From Butyrivibrio sp. INlla18 (GTDB lineage Bacteria; Bacillota; Clostridia; Lachnospirales; Lachnospiraceae): 64,000 bases of DNA. Below the pieces are notes generated by a model, which worked only from the letters and a program-made list of their open reading frames with translations, made no database searches and was not told the origin of the DNA. Positions 34,040 to 43,575 of this stretch are shown here, in pieces; within the stretch, counting starts at the first letter, position 1, and every line of letters begins with the position of its first letter. The DNA lies in assembly GCF_900103635.1 (NCBI RefSeq), contig NZ_FMXK01000004.1, positions 124,001-188,000 on the forward strand, read 5' to 3'. The position numbers were made by a program, and so were the translations under genes.

Positions 34040-35238
34040 TTAACTGCCTCCACTTCAAACTCGCTTTTGATGGCTGCGGCGTATTCATCAAGGGCAAATG
34101 TATCTGATGCTTCCAAAATAAAGAAGCCTCTTCCCATGATAGACGCACCATTTGTAACTTTTCCTAAATACATTCCACTCTTTATATTGCAGTTCCATGC
34201 TCTAAGTGGATATTTCTTCATCAGTGCCTCTTTGGATGGGACTTTATTGATCCTAACATCCTCAAAGTCAAAATATCTGATGATCATCTTTTTGTCCACA
34301 TTTGGCTCAAAAGAAGGCTTCAAGCCAAGTGCTGGTACAGCAAGCTTGATAAATTCCGTGATAACATCAACTCCGCTGGCCATAGGTGTAAATAGATTAT
34401 GGAGATTGTGTCCTGAAGGACGACCAGAAGTCTCGATGATAAATGGCTTTCCATTTACATCTTTTATGATATCCGCATGTACCAGGTTATTCTTAAATCC
34501 AAGGATCTCGCCAGCTTCCTGCATAAGCTTCTTTACAGCAGCAATAAACTCAGCATTTTCTGGAGCTTCAATGATCGAATAATAACCAACGCACTCTCTA
34601 TATGGAGGTTTAGTATTCTTTTTACCCCTAAGAAGGATAAGCTTGAACTCTCCGTCAACATAAACACCGTCAACGCCATATTCTGGACCGTCTACGAATG
34701 TCTCTATGCAATAATCCTCATCAAATGGCAGTTCTGCCAAAAACTCTTTTTGAAGTTCCTCTTTGGTATTGTAAATCTTGACTCCGCGGCTTCCTGAACC
34801 AAACCTAGGCTTAACCACTACTGGATACATGAAATTAAGCTCATCAGCGTTAGCGTTTTCAGTACCTGCAGTAACCAAGTACATCTCAGCTTTTCTAAGA
34901 TTCTTTTCACTTAAGAGTCTATGGAACTCATATTTGTCAGTACAGTTATTAGCTGCATCAAAAGAGATTCCGCAAAGATTATAGTGATCATTTACCGCGC
35001 CGGTAGTAGTAAGATACCTTCCAATCGGCACAGGAAGCACTATGTCTGGCTTATTCTGATCAAGTATCTCAAAAACCTTCTGTGGATCTCTTATATCTAC
35101 AACAAAGGAAGCATCTGCCTCGCGCAAACCAGGTGCTTCCGCATTTCCGTCTAATGCAATAACTTCCAGCCCAAGCTCTTTAGCCTTGCTGATAGCGTAT
35201 ATAGATTCTGAACTTGCTCCAATTACTGCTGCTCTCAT
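34036..35238 (-). CDS. ATP-grasp ligase of the nonulosonate block
   Basis: 400 aa ATP-grasp enzyme. The N-terminal Rossmann-like domain (AAVIGASSESIYAI) is followed by the ATP-grasp fold: CTDKYEFHRLL, VVVKPRFGSGSRGV, ETFVDGPEYGVDGV, HADIIKDVNGKPFIIETSGRP. These carry the nucleotide lysines and metal ligands. It should join a carboxylate to an amine with ATP. I use the ATG at 35238; a TTG at 35241 is in frame and better spaced from GAGG, so the start is uncertain by one codon. Its stop overlaps the start of the cytidylyltransferase-decarboxylase fusion (ATGA), a tight link to nonulosonate synthesis. An aminoacyl or similar substitution of the sugar is an inference. Confidence 0.83.
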   Translation of the reverse strand: MRAAVIGASSESIYAISKAKELGLEVIALDGNAEAPGLREADASFVVDIRDPQKVFEILDQNKPDIVLPVPIGRYLTTTGAVNDHYNLCGISFDAANNCTDKYEFHRLLSEKNLRKAEMYLVTAGTENANADELNFMYPVVVKPRFGSGSRGVKIYNTKEELQKEFLAELPFDEDYCIETFVDGPEYGVDGVYVDGEFKLILLRGKKNTKPPYRECVGYYSIIEAPENAEFIAAVKKLMQEAGEILGFKNNLVHADIIKDVNGKPFIIETSGRPSGHNLHNLFTPMASGVDVITEFIKLAVPALGLKPSFEPNVDKKMIIRYFDFEDVRINKVPSKEALMKKYPLRAWNCNIKSGMYLGKVTNGASIMGRGFFILEASDTFALDEYAAAIKSEFEVEAVK

Positions 35239-35287
35239 CAAATTATGCCCTCGATCTTACTCATTTTCATATTATTATATCATGTAC

Positions 35288-36844
35288 TCAATCAAGCTCA
35301 TAGGTTACCCACATTTCCTCGTCGGAAACGAAGCTTTTTCCACTGATATTCTGGCAGGAATCCACCAAATTGTTTATAGCTTCCTGCTGAAGGTCATCAT
35401 CAGCCACATAAAGCACTATCTTGTCAGCTGAAGTCACCTCTTTTTCCACAAGCTTCTCGGTATTTTCCTCATTCATGTAAAAAACCTTATCATACTGAAG
35501 AAGCTCATCTGTAAGTCTCCAGACGTTATGCGGAGTCGCAGGATTATACATAACAACCGCTACGTTATCTGAATGTTCTTTTGCATAAGCTATCTTAGGT
35601 ACATCTTCCTTGTACAAGAAGAGCACATTACCGTCGATCACTAAACCTTTTATCAAAAAAGCTACCATAGCAACCATAAATGCATATACATAGCTCTTTT
35701 GCCCAATGGAACTTACTGTATAATACACATCCCAAAACAGGAGCATTATCATTAGTCCATAAATTGGCATCTCATATCTGTTAGATGCGCTCCCAACCAA
35801 AAGAGCTGTCTTGGCAGTTAAAAGAAAATATCCAACTGTTCCAACAGTTAATATCATTACTTCTGGTCTTAGGAGCTTATACTTTTTGCCGGTAAATATG
35901 CCAGCAACTATCAATATGGCTATGAAAAGAGCTATGAATATAAGTCCACCTGCAAATACATAGTCATTTAAAAGTCCCACAAAGAACTTGATCCTAAGCC
36001 CTGTGTTGAAAAGACCAAACAGACTTCCTGATGCATCGCTTCCTCTGTAGCCACCAAACATGTGTCTTACGCTTGCAGGGTATGTTAGAACTGCCAAAAA
36101 AAGACTGACAGCGCAGCCGCCAACGTATATCAATGCATTCTTTAAATCTATCTTTTTAAAGAAAAGCCAATAAGCTGTGGCAACTCCGATGGATACAAAG
36201 AAAAAGATATAAAAATACTGGATCAAAAAGCCCATGTAAGATACGGCCATGATCGGTAAAAGCCATTTAAGCATAAAGCTCTTTATATCTTTCCTATATT
36301 TGTCATAGTCCTGAATAAGCCTCACATGAAGGTATGCGCAGGCAAATACAGCTGCTGTTAGAAAAGCATACATTCTGATCAGCATATTACAGGAAATAGT
36401 TTGTGGATTTAATCCCCAAAAGATCAGTGTAAGAACCTGTATCTGAAATGGTACTTTGAGCTCCTCCATAAGGCCATATAGCACGATCATTGAGATAACA
36501 AATGCTATTAAATTAGTCATGATACCTGTCCACTTTGTAAAGACTCCAGGCACAAAGGAACAGATTGTATGGAAAACAAAATAGTAAAAAGGCGGATGAA
36601 CATCCCAAGATTGAACAAGCTTAACAAGCCCGTAGTTAAAGCCTTCTCCCTCTTTAACTACAAACTCATCCAGGATAGTCTGCCTATCCTGCCACTCTCT
36701 GTCTGGCTGATACAATCCTAGGCTCCTATTGGTCGAGAAATAAGTATAGTACTCATCCTCATGAAAGCCAGACTTCTGAGCACCATAATAGATGCTCACA
36801 AGCAGTGCTATAAACATGATAAGGTAAATAGAAATCTTTTTCAT
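35288..36844 (-). CDS. GT-C membrane glycosyltransferase (GT39/ArnT-like)
   Basis: 518 aa with about 11 membrane helices and a C-terminal soluble domain of about 110 residues. The first external loop has FHEDEYYTYFS (27-37), the acidic motif of GT39-like enzymes. DVHPPFYYFVFHTI follows and is the conserved segment of the dolichyl/undecaprenyl-phosphate sugar transferases. It would move a sugar from a lipid phosphate to an external acceptor. It sits 3 bp after a GT2 gene. A 46-bp spacer separates it from the nonulosonate block, the largest gap in that neighbourhood. Confidence 0.82.
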   Translation of the reverse strand: MKKISIYLIMFIALLVSIYYGAQKSGFHEDEYYTYFSTNRSLGLYQPDREWQDRQTILDEFVVKEGEGFNYGLVKLVQSWDVHPPFYYFVFHTICSFVPGVFTKWTGIMTNLIAFVISMIVLYGLMEELKVPFQIQVLTLIFWGLNPQTISCNMLIRMYAFLTAAVFACAYLHVRLIQDYDKYRKDIKSFMLKWLLPIMAVSYMGFLIQYFYIFFFVSIGVATAYWLFFKKIDLKNALIYVGGCAVSLFLAVLTYPASVRHMFGGYRGSDASGSLFGLFNTGLRIKFFVGLLNDYVFAGGLIFIALFIAILIVAGIFTGKKYKLLRPEVMILTVGTVGYFLLTAKTALLVGSASNRYEMPIYGLMIMLLFWDVYYTVSSIGQKSYVYAFMVAMVAFLIKGLVIDGNVLFLYKEDVPKIAYAKEHSDNVAVVMYNPATPHNVWRLTDELLQYDKVFYMNEENTEKLVEKEVTSADKIVLYVADDDLQQEAINNLVDSCQNISGKSFVSDEEMWVTYELD

Positions 36845-36847
36845 AAG

Positions 36848-37855
36848 TTATAAGCCCCTTATCTTCGCATGAAGCTTCCTGACAAGTTTTGGAGCAGGCG
36901 CTAATATGCTCAAATAAAGCTTTTGTCTGCCGGTTAGATATCCGTTTTTCATGATATTCAGGTGATTTTTCCTGATATATCCTACCACTTCCTGATAAAA
37001 TGCATTGCTCTTTCCCATCTTGCTAACTGGAATGTGCAAGAGATAATCTAGTCTCTGATAGTAGCCAAATCTCTCTGCCATCTGCACAAGTTCTGGATGC
37101 TTGTCTTTAACAAGATTAAGCACCACATCAGAATTTCTGACAATATCAGTATAAACTGATGGGAAATAGTCTTTGTCTTCAGCCTTGCGCCTTGAGTTAC
37201 TTCCTGATCTGTAAAAGACATGATAATACTGGTATGGCAAGATAACCAGTTTATTAACGTATTCAAGGGCATGTATCATAAGATAAAAATCCTCATTGAG
37301 CTCGCCCTCTGGGAACTTAAGCCCTTTATCAAAGATAGTTCTCCTAGTGATCTTGGTGCAAAAAGATGCATCGCCAGTGTGCATCAGCAGTGTCTTAAGG
37401 TGATCTACTGGAGATACTTCTGTTTCCTGCTCTGGTGGTATAACTACATCAGGACGTCTTGTTCCATCCTCTGAGATCTCGTCCCTTGATATCTGAACCA
37501 TGTCAGCACCAGTTCTGACAGCAGCGTCAACTAATGAACTATACATTCTGCTATCCACATAGTCGTCACTATCTACAAAACCAATGTATTCGCCTGTTGC
37601 ATGTGCTATTCCCAAGTTTCTAGCACTACTAGAGCCACCATTTTTCTGATGATAGACTTCCACATTAGAAAACTCTTTCGCAAGATCATCAGCAACCCTC
37701 GCTGTTCCATCTGTTGATCCATCGTCAACCACTATAATCTGAAGAAGCTCAGCCGGATAATCCTGCTGAGCTACAGATCTGACGCACTTTGGTAAAAGAT
37801 CTTCAATGTTATATGCCGGTATGATCACCGATATTTTCTGAGTAAACTCAGACAT
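36848..37855 (-). CDS. Glycosyltransferase family 2
   Basis: 335 aa GT-A enzyme. SVIIPAYNIEDLL starts the fold, VDDGSTDGTAR follows, and VDSDDY is the metal-binding motif. The C-terminal region (about 220-335) is helical. It resembles capsule GT2 enzymes of the EpsJ/CpsI type. A strong RBS (GGAGG, 6 bp) lies within the end of the upstream gene, and the two reading frames overlap by 8 bp. Donor unknown. Confidence 0.9.
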   Translation of the reverse strand: MSEFTQKISVIIPAYNIEDLLPKCVRSVAQQDYPAELLQIIVVDDGSTDGTARVADDLAKEFSNVEVYHQKNGGSSSARNLGIAHATGEYIGFVDSDDYVDSRMYSSLVDAAVRTGADMVQISRDEISEDGTRRPDVVIPPEQETEVSPVDHLKTLLMHTGDASFCTKITRRTIFDKGLKFPEGELNEDFYLMIHALEYVNKLVILPYQYYHVFYRSGSNSRRKAEDKDYFPSVYTDIVRNSDVVLNLVKDKHPELVQMAERFGYYQRLDYLLHIPVSKMGKSNAFYQEVVGYIRKNHLNIMKNGYLTGRQKLYLSILAPAPKLVRKLHAKIRGL

Positions 37856-39071
37856 TAGAAGCCTCCATCTTTTTCATTTGTCTATAGAGATCGTATCCAA
37901 TGATCATAATGATCACCAGCATCGCGCATGACAATGGCCAAAGAGTTGTAACTGTTGAGCCAAAGAGATATCTTGAGTAGGTCATCATAGTGATCATCTG
38001 AAGAGCTGCACATATTGGAACTCTCTTAACATTGATAACTGCGTATACCACAGCTAAGATTTCTGGAAGATAGCCGTATCTCTCATGCATTGCAGGGAGA
38101 CAGAAGCAGCACACTTCTACAGTAAATATAACGAGTGTTATCATATATTCAAAGCTTACTTCGTTCTTGATCTTGTATGAATAATAAGCAATGATTCCAA
38201 GAACGATCACAGTAGCCATGGTTCCACCACTGATCAGAATTGACCTAGTAGCCTTTGAAAGGTCTGAAGTAATGATTGTATAAACGCTTGGATAATTCAT
38301 AGTAAGTCTTGAGAACATTGTTACCTGCTTACCATAAATACCAAGAAGGTCTCCCCAGCTTCTACCAGCAATCGCTGCAGGTATCATAGCTGCAAAATGT
38401 ACAACTGGAATCCAGAAAATGTATCTGATCTTTATCTTATTCTTGAGCCACATGATTATTACAAATGGCATAAAGAAGATTGCCTGCTGTTTGAAACTAT
38501 AAGCAAATGCAAGATAAACGAAGGCTCTGTTGTCCTTACCCTTCATGAAATAAAGAAGTGACAAAAGAACAAATGATGTAAAGATTGCATCATTCTGCGC
38601 CCACGCTGCACTGTTGAGCACAACAGATGGAAGAAACATAGCTGCGCCATAGGCAATAAGTGACTTTGTCACATTACCTTCTGTTGCCTTAAAGGTAATT
38701 CTCATGATAGTAACAGCACATACGTAATCAAATATTACTGAAACTGTCTTAACCAGATACATATCACTGATACCACCACCAATGTAGTGAAGGATCACAA
38801 TAACATACTGGAACATACAGTTATAGTCAAAAGTACTGGCATCACTTACGCCTGGCTTGATTCCAAGATAAGCAAATCCACCTGCTTCATGGCATTCTCT
38901 CATCCAATCAGCAAAAGCAAGCTTGTAGTCACCAGAAACGATGTCATAAAGTGAAAGCCTAAACACCAGACCAAGACATGAAATAATAGTGAAAAAGAGC
39001 AGATCAAATATCTTTATCTCCACTCCGAAGATCTTAAATTTTGTTTCAAAAAAATCATCAATAAATCTCAT
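37848..39071 (-). CDS. GT-C mannosyltransferase-like membrane protein (Gpi18-related)
   Basis: 407 aa with about 10 membrane helices. It looks like bacterial proteins annotated as mannosyltransferases related to Gpi18. YDIVSGDYKLAFADWM (about 42-57) is the acidic first-loop motif, SAAWAQNDAIFTSFVLLSLLY is the next conserved segment, and FSFKQQAIF-like YSFKQQAIFFMPF follows. It would add a hexose from a lipid-phosphate donor on the outside. RBS GAGG at 5 bp. It follows the GT4 gene at 7 bp and overlaps the next GT2 gene by 8 bp. Confidence 0.83.
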   Translation of the reverse strand: MRFIDDFFETKFKIFGVEIKIFDLLFFTIISCLGLVFRLSLYDIVSGDYKLAFADWMRECHEAGGFAYLGIKPGVSDASTFDYNCMFQYVIVILHYIGGGISDMYLVKTVSVIFDYVCAVTIMRITFKATEGNVTKSLIAYGAAMFLPSVVLNSAAWAQNDAIFTSFVLLSLLYFMKGKDNRAFVYLAFAYSFKQQAIFFMPFVIIMWLKNKIKIRYIFWIPVVHFAAMIPAAIAGRSWGDLLGIYGKQVTMFSRLTMNYPSVYTIITSDLSKATRSILISGGTMATVIVLGIIAYYSYKIKNEVSFEYMITLVIFTVEVCCFCLPAMHERYGYLPEILAVVYAVINVKRVPICAALQMITMMTYSRYLFGSTVTTLWPLSCAMLVIIMIIGYDLYRQMKKMEASNV

Positions 39072-39078
39072 AATATCC

Positions 39079-40269
39079 TCATTCTAAATGGTTATCTTCC
39101 TGTAAGCACCTCTTTAAACCAGCAGGCTTTATTACTTCGGCCTTGCTGACAGGTCCCTCAGAAGAAAAGCTTGGCTCCTTACCTTCTAAAAACTCTTCAG
39201 AGAACCTAAGGAGCTCTTTTGCAGCATTTTCCGCATTCCAGACTTCTTCAATAGTCTTTTTTGCGTTACTACCAAACTGCAAAATTTTATCTTTTCTTTC
39301 AAATAAATACAAGACCTTTTTCGCAAAATCATTATAGTCGCCGTTCTTGTATGAAAGTCCATTATATCCATCCTGTATAAGGAATGGAACAGCACCGGCT
39401 TCATAGGATGCAACTACCGCATTGCCGCACTGCATAGCTTCATTGACTACCGCTCCCCAGCCCTCAAGATAGTTACTGGTAAAGAGCTGTATGTCTGCCT
39501 CGGACATTGCTCTGAAGGCATCAGCTGGATCAAGATTTCCCTTAAAGCTTATCTGCTCACTGAGGTCATATTCTTTTGTCTTTTCTTCAAGTGCTTCTCT
39601 TTGATTGCCGTCGCCAACGAAAATCAGCTCAAAGTCGTAGCCCTTTTCCTTGAGCAGCTTTGCGATCTCTACAGCAAACTCAGGGTGCTTTAGTTTTATG
39701 AGTCTGCCTGTCCAAGAAAGCTTTATCTTTCTACCTTCAACAGGTCTTTTCTCTGAAATATCCATCTTCCTATCAGGGAAATATCCCCATTTAAGCTTCT
39801 TGCCTGGATAGCTGTGGATAAGTTCAAAGTCAGAAGCTACATAAGCGCCGGCGCACAGCAGATATACCGGCATCTTTCTGTATTTATAATGCTCATGGTA
39901 CTTTCTGATTAGTCCTTTAGGACTGATGGCTTTCCACTGGCCTTCGCGGTATATTCTCTCGCTAAGCCGAAAGGTAAGCTTACCAGATGAAAGTCTCTTT
40001 TCCTCTAGCTTACTGATAAGTCCCTCTGTCCAGCCAAATATTACTACATCGCTATCTAGTATTAGACTACTGCACTTCTCTTCATCTTGATAAAAGAGCT
40101 CCACATAAGAATAATCCTTTGGATCTACAGCCCATCCCATCTTGATCCTTTCCTCTTCCATGGGCATGGTCTGTATGAAATGAAAAACGTCACCAATTAA
40201 CCCTTTCATAGCCTCACAGAAAGGAATCTGATGATGATTTATGTAGTTAGATACAAAGGTTATAACCAA
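39079..40269 (-). CDS. Glycosyltransferase family 4, TTG start
   Basis: 396 aa GT4 enzyme. The N-terminus VITFVSNYINHHQIPFCEAM fits the family opening, and SNYLEGWGAVVNEAMQCGNAVVAS is the donor-site motif with its two glutamates. The start codon is TTG at 40269 with GAGGG 6 bp upstream. No in-frame ATG exists that would keep the first strand, so the rare start looks genuine. It ends in a charged tail of about 40 residues. It lies 14 bp after the preceding GT4 gene. Donor unknown. Confidence 0.88.
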   Translation of the reverse strand: MVITFVSNYINHHQIPFCEAMKGLIGDVFHFIQTMPMEEERIKMGWAVDPKDYSYVELFYQDEEKCSSLILDSDVVIFGWTEGLISKLEEKRLSSGKLTFRLSERIYREGQWKAISPKGLIRKYHEHYKYRKMPVYLLCAGAYVASDFELIHSYPGKKLKWGYFPDRKMDISEKRPVEGRKIKLSWTGRLIKLKHPEFAVEIAKLLKEKGYDFELIFVGDGNQREALEEKTKEYDLSEQISFKGNLDPADAFRAMSEADIQLFTSNYLEGWGAVVNEAMQCGNAVVASYEAGAVPFLIQDGYNGLSYKNGDYNDFAKKVLYLFERKDKILQFGSNAKKTIEEVWNAENAAKELLRFSEEFLEGKEPSFSSEGPVSKAEVIKPAGLKRCLQEDNHLE

Positions 40270-40283
40270 TATGATCCCTCTCT

Positions 40284-41561
40284 TTATTTCTTAACAATAG
40301 ATTCATAAACCTCAATGAGCCTCTCATAATTGGCGTTGGCGTCATGAGTTTCTCTAGCATGTTTGCTGGCATTATCCCCATAAACTGCGGATATAACTGG
40401 TTCATCCCACATGGAAATGATCTGATCTGCAAGCATCTCAACATTGGCCTTATCAAATAAAAGGCCATCCTTACCAGGCTGGATGAGACTTGGTATGCCT
40501 CCAACATTAGCTGCAAGCACAGGCACTCCAAGAAGCATAGCTTCTCCAACAGAGTTTGGTGAATTCTCTACAACAGATGGACATACAAAAAGGCTACTCT
40601 TAAGGAATTGTTCCTTCATCTCAACATCCGAGAGCATACCCACCATCTTAACTTTTTTCTTTAGCTTATTCTTGGAAATAAGGCTCTTTATGTACTTGCC
40701 ATAGGCACTGGCGCGCATAAAATAAGGATATTTGCTCTTACCCTTACCGATAATATTGTTTCCTGCTACATAAAGCTTTGCATCAGGGTATTTTTCAAGG
40801 ATCTTTGGCATCGCCTGAAGCATGAAATGAAATCCCTTTAATGGATAGTCGCCCTGAGACAGGAAAATGCTGTGAGGTTCTACATTCTTTTCCTCCCACT
40901 TTCCTTCATAAAAGCAAGGTCTCATGGTCTCGTTTATATGATAATACTTAGCTTCACCGTTAATTTCTGAAGTGTACTTCTTGTCGAATTCTGTTCTACC
41001 GGTAATATTTCCAGCAAGCATGATGGATTCTCTCTCATGCTCTGCTCTTATCTTGTACTTCTCAACTTGCTGAAGAAGAGAATCTTCTTTTAATCTATCT
41101 CTAAGAGTTGCTGAATTCTGTACTTCAATAGGAATGTCAGCCATATACTCTTTGGCTATCTCTCCGCAAATTCCCTGTATGCCTAAAAGAACTCTGTCAG
41201 GGTTGCCAAATGCTCTGAGCATGGCAAGGGAATGAGGAAATTCTGTTCCGAATATGTGTACAATGTCAGGCTTAAAATCATCAAGAATTACGTGTAATCT
41301 ATTCTCAAGCTTTCCATCATAAACTTCAGGATGATTTAAGTCCTCGTAAAAGCTATAATAGGTCACCCCATCTATCTCTTCCTTGACATCTGGTTTGCCA
41401 AAAGGGAAGCATATAGCAAGTGTTATTTTATTATCCTTTGTATTCTGCAACTTCTCAAGGCATCCTGTAAGCCATCCTTCTCTTACTGAAAAAGGAATTC
41501 CATGCGCTTTCGCGTAAGCAGGAAGCATAATGTTGCAAAGCCATAGTATCTTCAAATTCAT
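40284..41561 (-). CDS. Glycosyltransferase family 4
   Basis: 425 aa GT4 enzyme. VHIFGTEFPHSLAML and the donor-site VCPSVVENSPNSVGEAMLLGVPVLA, followed by GKDGLLFD, identify the family. The ATG overlaps the stop of the upstream GT2 gene (AAATGA), with AAAGGAG only 2 bp upstream. Because that spacing is short, a TTG two codons downstream (7 bp from AGGAG) is an alternative start. Donor unknown. Confidence 0.88.
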   Translation of the reverse strand: MNLKILWLCNIMLPAYAKAHGIPFSVREGWLTGCLEKLQNTKDNKITLAICFPFGKPDVKEEIDGVTYYSFYEDLNHPEVYDGKLENRLHVILDDFKPDIVHIFGTEFPHSLAMLRAFGNPDRVLLGIQGICGEIAKEYMADIPIEVQNSATLRDRLKEDSLLQQVEKYKIRAEHERESIMLAGNITGRTEFDKKYTSEINGEAKYYHINETMRPCFYEGKWEEKNVEPHSIFLSQGDYPLKGFHFMLQAMPKILEKYPDAKLYVAGNNIIGKGKSKYPYFMRASAYGKYIKSLISKNKLKKKVKMVGMLSDVEMKEQFLKSSLFVCPSVVENSPNSVGEAMLLGVPVLAANVGGIPSLIQPGKDGLLFDKANVEMLADQIISMWDEPVISAVYGDNASKHARETHDANANYERLIEVYESIVKK

Positions 41562-42451
41562 TTCTCCTTTTTGCCGCTTCTAGCTTTATAAACAGCATTC
41601 TTTATAGCGTTGTAACCGCCGGCAGTTACTTTATTTGAAGCCACAAAGGTTCTGAGCTTAGATAATGTAAGGATACGCAAAAGGTCATACTTTCTGATCT
41701 GCGCCCCTGTCAGATAGCGTTTTATTATCTCTCTTCTTTCATCCTCAGAAATCTTCTTGTTCTGATCTGAATAGCCACCGCCTTCATAATTAGAAATGAT
41801 CACTGGCATGTACACAGGTACCGCCTTTTCTCTATAAAAGCATCTAAGGAACTGCTCATAATCCGCTCTGACTTTGTATCGAAGGTCAAATGGGTTCTTG
41901 TAAATAAGTCTCTCATCATAAAAGCAAGCCTGGTGAGAAGGAACATTTCGATAACATGCGTAATCATCAATCTTCGGATTAGAAGCAACTTTAGTGCCTG
42001 TTGTAATCTCAAAAATATCCCCATAATAAATGGAGAAAAGGGTAGTTCCTTCTTTACTCTGGTTCTTGGTAATGAACTCATGAACATTTCTAAGGACATT
42101 TTCATCCTTAAAGGTATCACCACAATTTAAGAAAAAGATATATGATGGTGATTCACCAGCCTGAATATCTGATGCCTTTTCTGCAAGATATGAGGTAGCG
42201 ATATTCATTCCATGATATATACCGCTATCACAGCTCTCAATAAGAAGTATCTTATCCTTACTCTCTTCGAAGTCGTCCGTTACTTCAAACTTCGCCTTTA
42301 GCTTATCCACTGAGCCATCTGTAGACATTCCATCTTTTACCAAGATGCGGTAATTTGTATAGCTCTGCCTCTTGATACTTTCAATAGTCTCGATCAGCTT
42401 TTTACCTGGATTATATGAAACTACAATAATTGTGAAAAAAGGTCTTTTCAT
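41558..42451 (-). CDS. Glycosyltransferase family 2 (WcaE-like)
   Basis: 297 aa GT-A glycosyltransferase. FTIIVVSYNPGKKLIETIES and VKDGMSTDGSVDKL match the WcaE-type subgroup, where the second motif reads DGxSxDGS. CDSGIYHGMNIA and FLNCGDTF are the donor and metal site of that group. A strong RBS (GGAGG, 6 bp) is present. The gene starts 11 bp after the EpsG-like gene and overlaps the next gene by 4 bp. Confidence 0.9.
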   Translation of the reverse strand: MKRPFFTIIVVSYNPGKKLIETIESIKRQSYTNYRILVKDGMSTDGSVDKLKAKFEVTDDFEESKDKILLIESCDSGIYHGMNIATSYLAEKASDIQAGESPSYIFFLNCGDTFKDENVLRNVHEFITKNQSKEGTTLFSIYYGDIFEITTGTKVASNPKIDDYACYRNVPSHQACFYDERLIYKNPFDLRYKVRADYEQFLRCFYREKAVPVYMPVIISNYEGGGYSDQNKKISEDERREIIKRYLTGAQIRKYDLLRILTLSKLRTFVASNKVTAGGYNAIKNAVYKARSGKKEK

Positions 42452-42462
42452 CCGAAACCTCC

Positions 42463-43575
42463 TTAATAACCTCTCTCAGACAGAGTAAGTGGCATATCAT
42501 CAAACAAGATTGACTGATATGGCAAAATTCTAACTCCATCATCAGGAGCTTTCTTCATGTAAATCGCAAAATATAAAAAACAACCTAAAATAGCTGCAAT
42601 CTTGACCCACTTTCGTATCCTGTCATCCTTGATATGAAGAATCAGCGCTGGAACAAACAGGATATGTGTAACTGTTAAGTAATATCCAATCCTTGAGATG
42701 ATAGGAAGGAATGATCCAAATACATAAAGGGCAAGCGCCATGAGATTGCAGTAGAAATAGAACAGGTAGGTTTTATTTTCTTTAACCACATCCTTAAACA
42801 ATATAAGAGATAAAATAAGTATAGCTGCGCATCTTGCTATATTAACTGAGCTCGTTCCACCTGTAAGATATTCTGTATCTTTGTATGAAGGATAAAGGAA
42901 TATCACTATCTTAAGGTAAAGATCCTGTAAAAAAAGACATGAAATGCAGAAAAAGCCAGCTGCAATATACATCCATCTCTTCCACTTCATCCTTGCTATA
43001 GGATAAAGCACCAGAACAACTAAAAGTGACTTATGGAAAAGAGCCCCAATAAGTACCACAAGTAAAAATCTTGGCCAGTCTTTTGTCATGACAAACTTAA
43101 TGGAATACAGCGCTAGTCCTAAGGCTAAATAATAACGTACGGTACTGATGGACTGAAAATAATAGCCAAGGAGCATGAACATCATAAAGCTAAAAGTGAA
43201 CCACTCGCTCTGATCCCAGATCGCCTTCATAAAAAACAAAATAGTAAAGAAAGCAATGACAGCAAAGACCAAAATATAATTTTCAAAGCCGCTAAGATAA
43301 TAGATTGCATATGTAAGTGCATTAAATCCTGCCTCTGTAGGAACATAGGCTCTTGAATACACCAAATGCATAAATTCAACATACTTGGCATAGTCATTTC
43401 CTACATTTACACGTAGAGCAGACACCCAAAACAAGCATGCGAATATGATAACACTTGCTATTACATTAACAACATTCTGCCTTCTTACCTGTCCATAACA
43501 GATATTAAATTGTGTTTTTCTCACAAGCATAGCTGTTAAAAGAACAACCGCTGTAAGGGACAAATATACTATCAT
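42463..43575 (-). CDS. EpsG-family polysaccharide polymerase
   Basis: 370 aa membrane protein with about 11 helices, of the EpsG family, the Wzy-like polymerases of Gram-positive exopolysaccharide loci. The conserved first-loop segment is ALRVNVGNDYAKYVEFM, with Arg and Asp/Tyr residues. TVRYYLALGLALYSIKFV and ALFHKSLLVVLVLYPIA are the other family segments. It would polymerise lipid-linked repeat units. It abuts the upstream GT2 gene with no gap. This is the second polymerase-like gene of the locus (the other is at 13873). Confidence 0.86.
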   Translation of the reverse strand: MIVYLSLTAVVLLTAMLVRKTQFNICYGQVRRQNVVNVIASVIIFACLFWVSALRVNVGNDYAKYVEFMHLVYSRAYVPTEAGFNALTYAIYYLSGFENYILVFAVIAFFTILFFMKAIWDQSEWFTFSFMMFMLLGYYFQSISTVRYYLALGLALYSIKFVMTKDWPRFLLVVLIGALFHKSLLVVLVLYPIARMKWKRWMYIAAGFFCISCLFLQDLYLKIVIFLYPSYKDTEYLTGGTSSVNIARCAAILILSLILFKDVVKENKTYLFYFYCNLMALALYVFGSFLPIISRIGYYLTVTHILFVPALILHIKDDRIRKWVKIAAILGCFLYFAIYMKKAPDDGVRILPYQSILFDDMPLTLSERGY

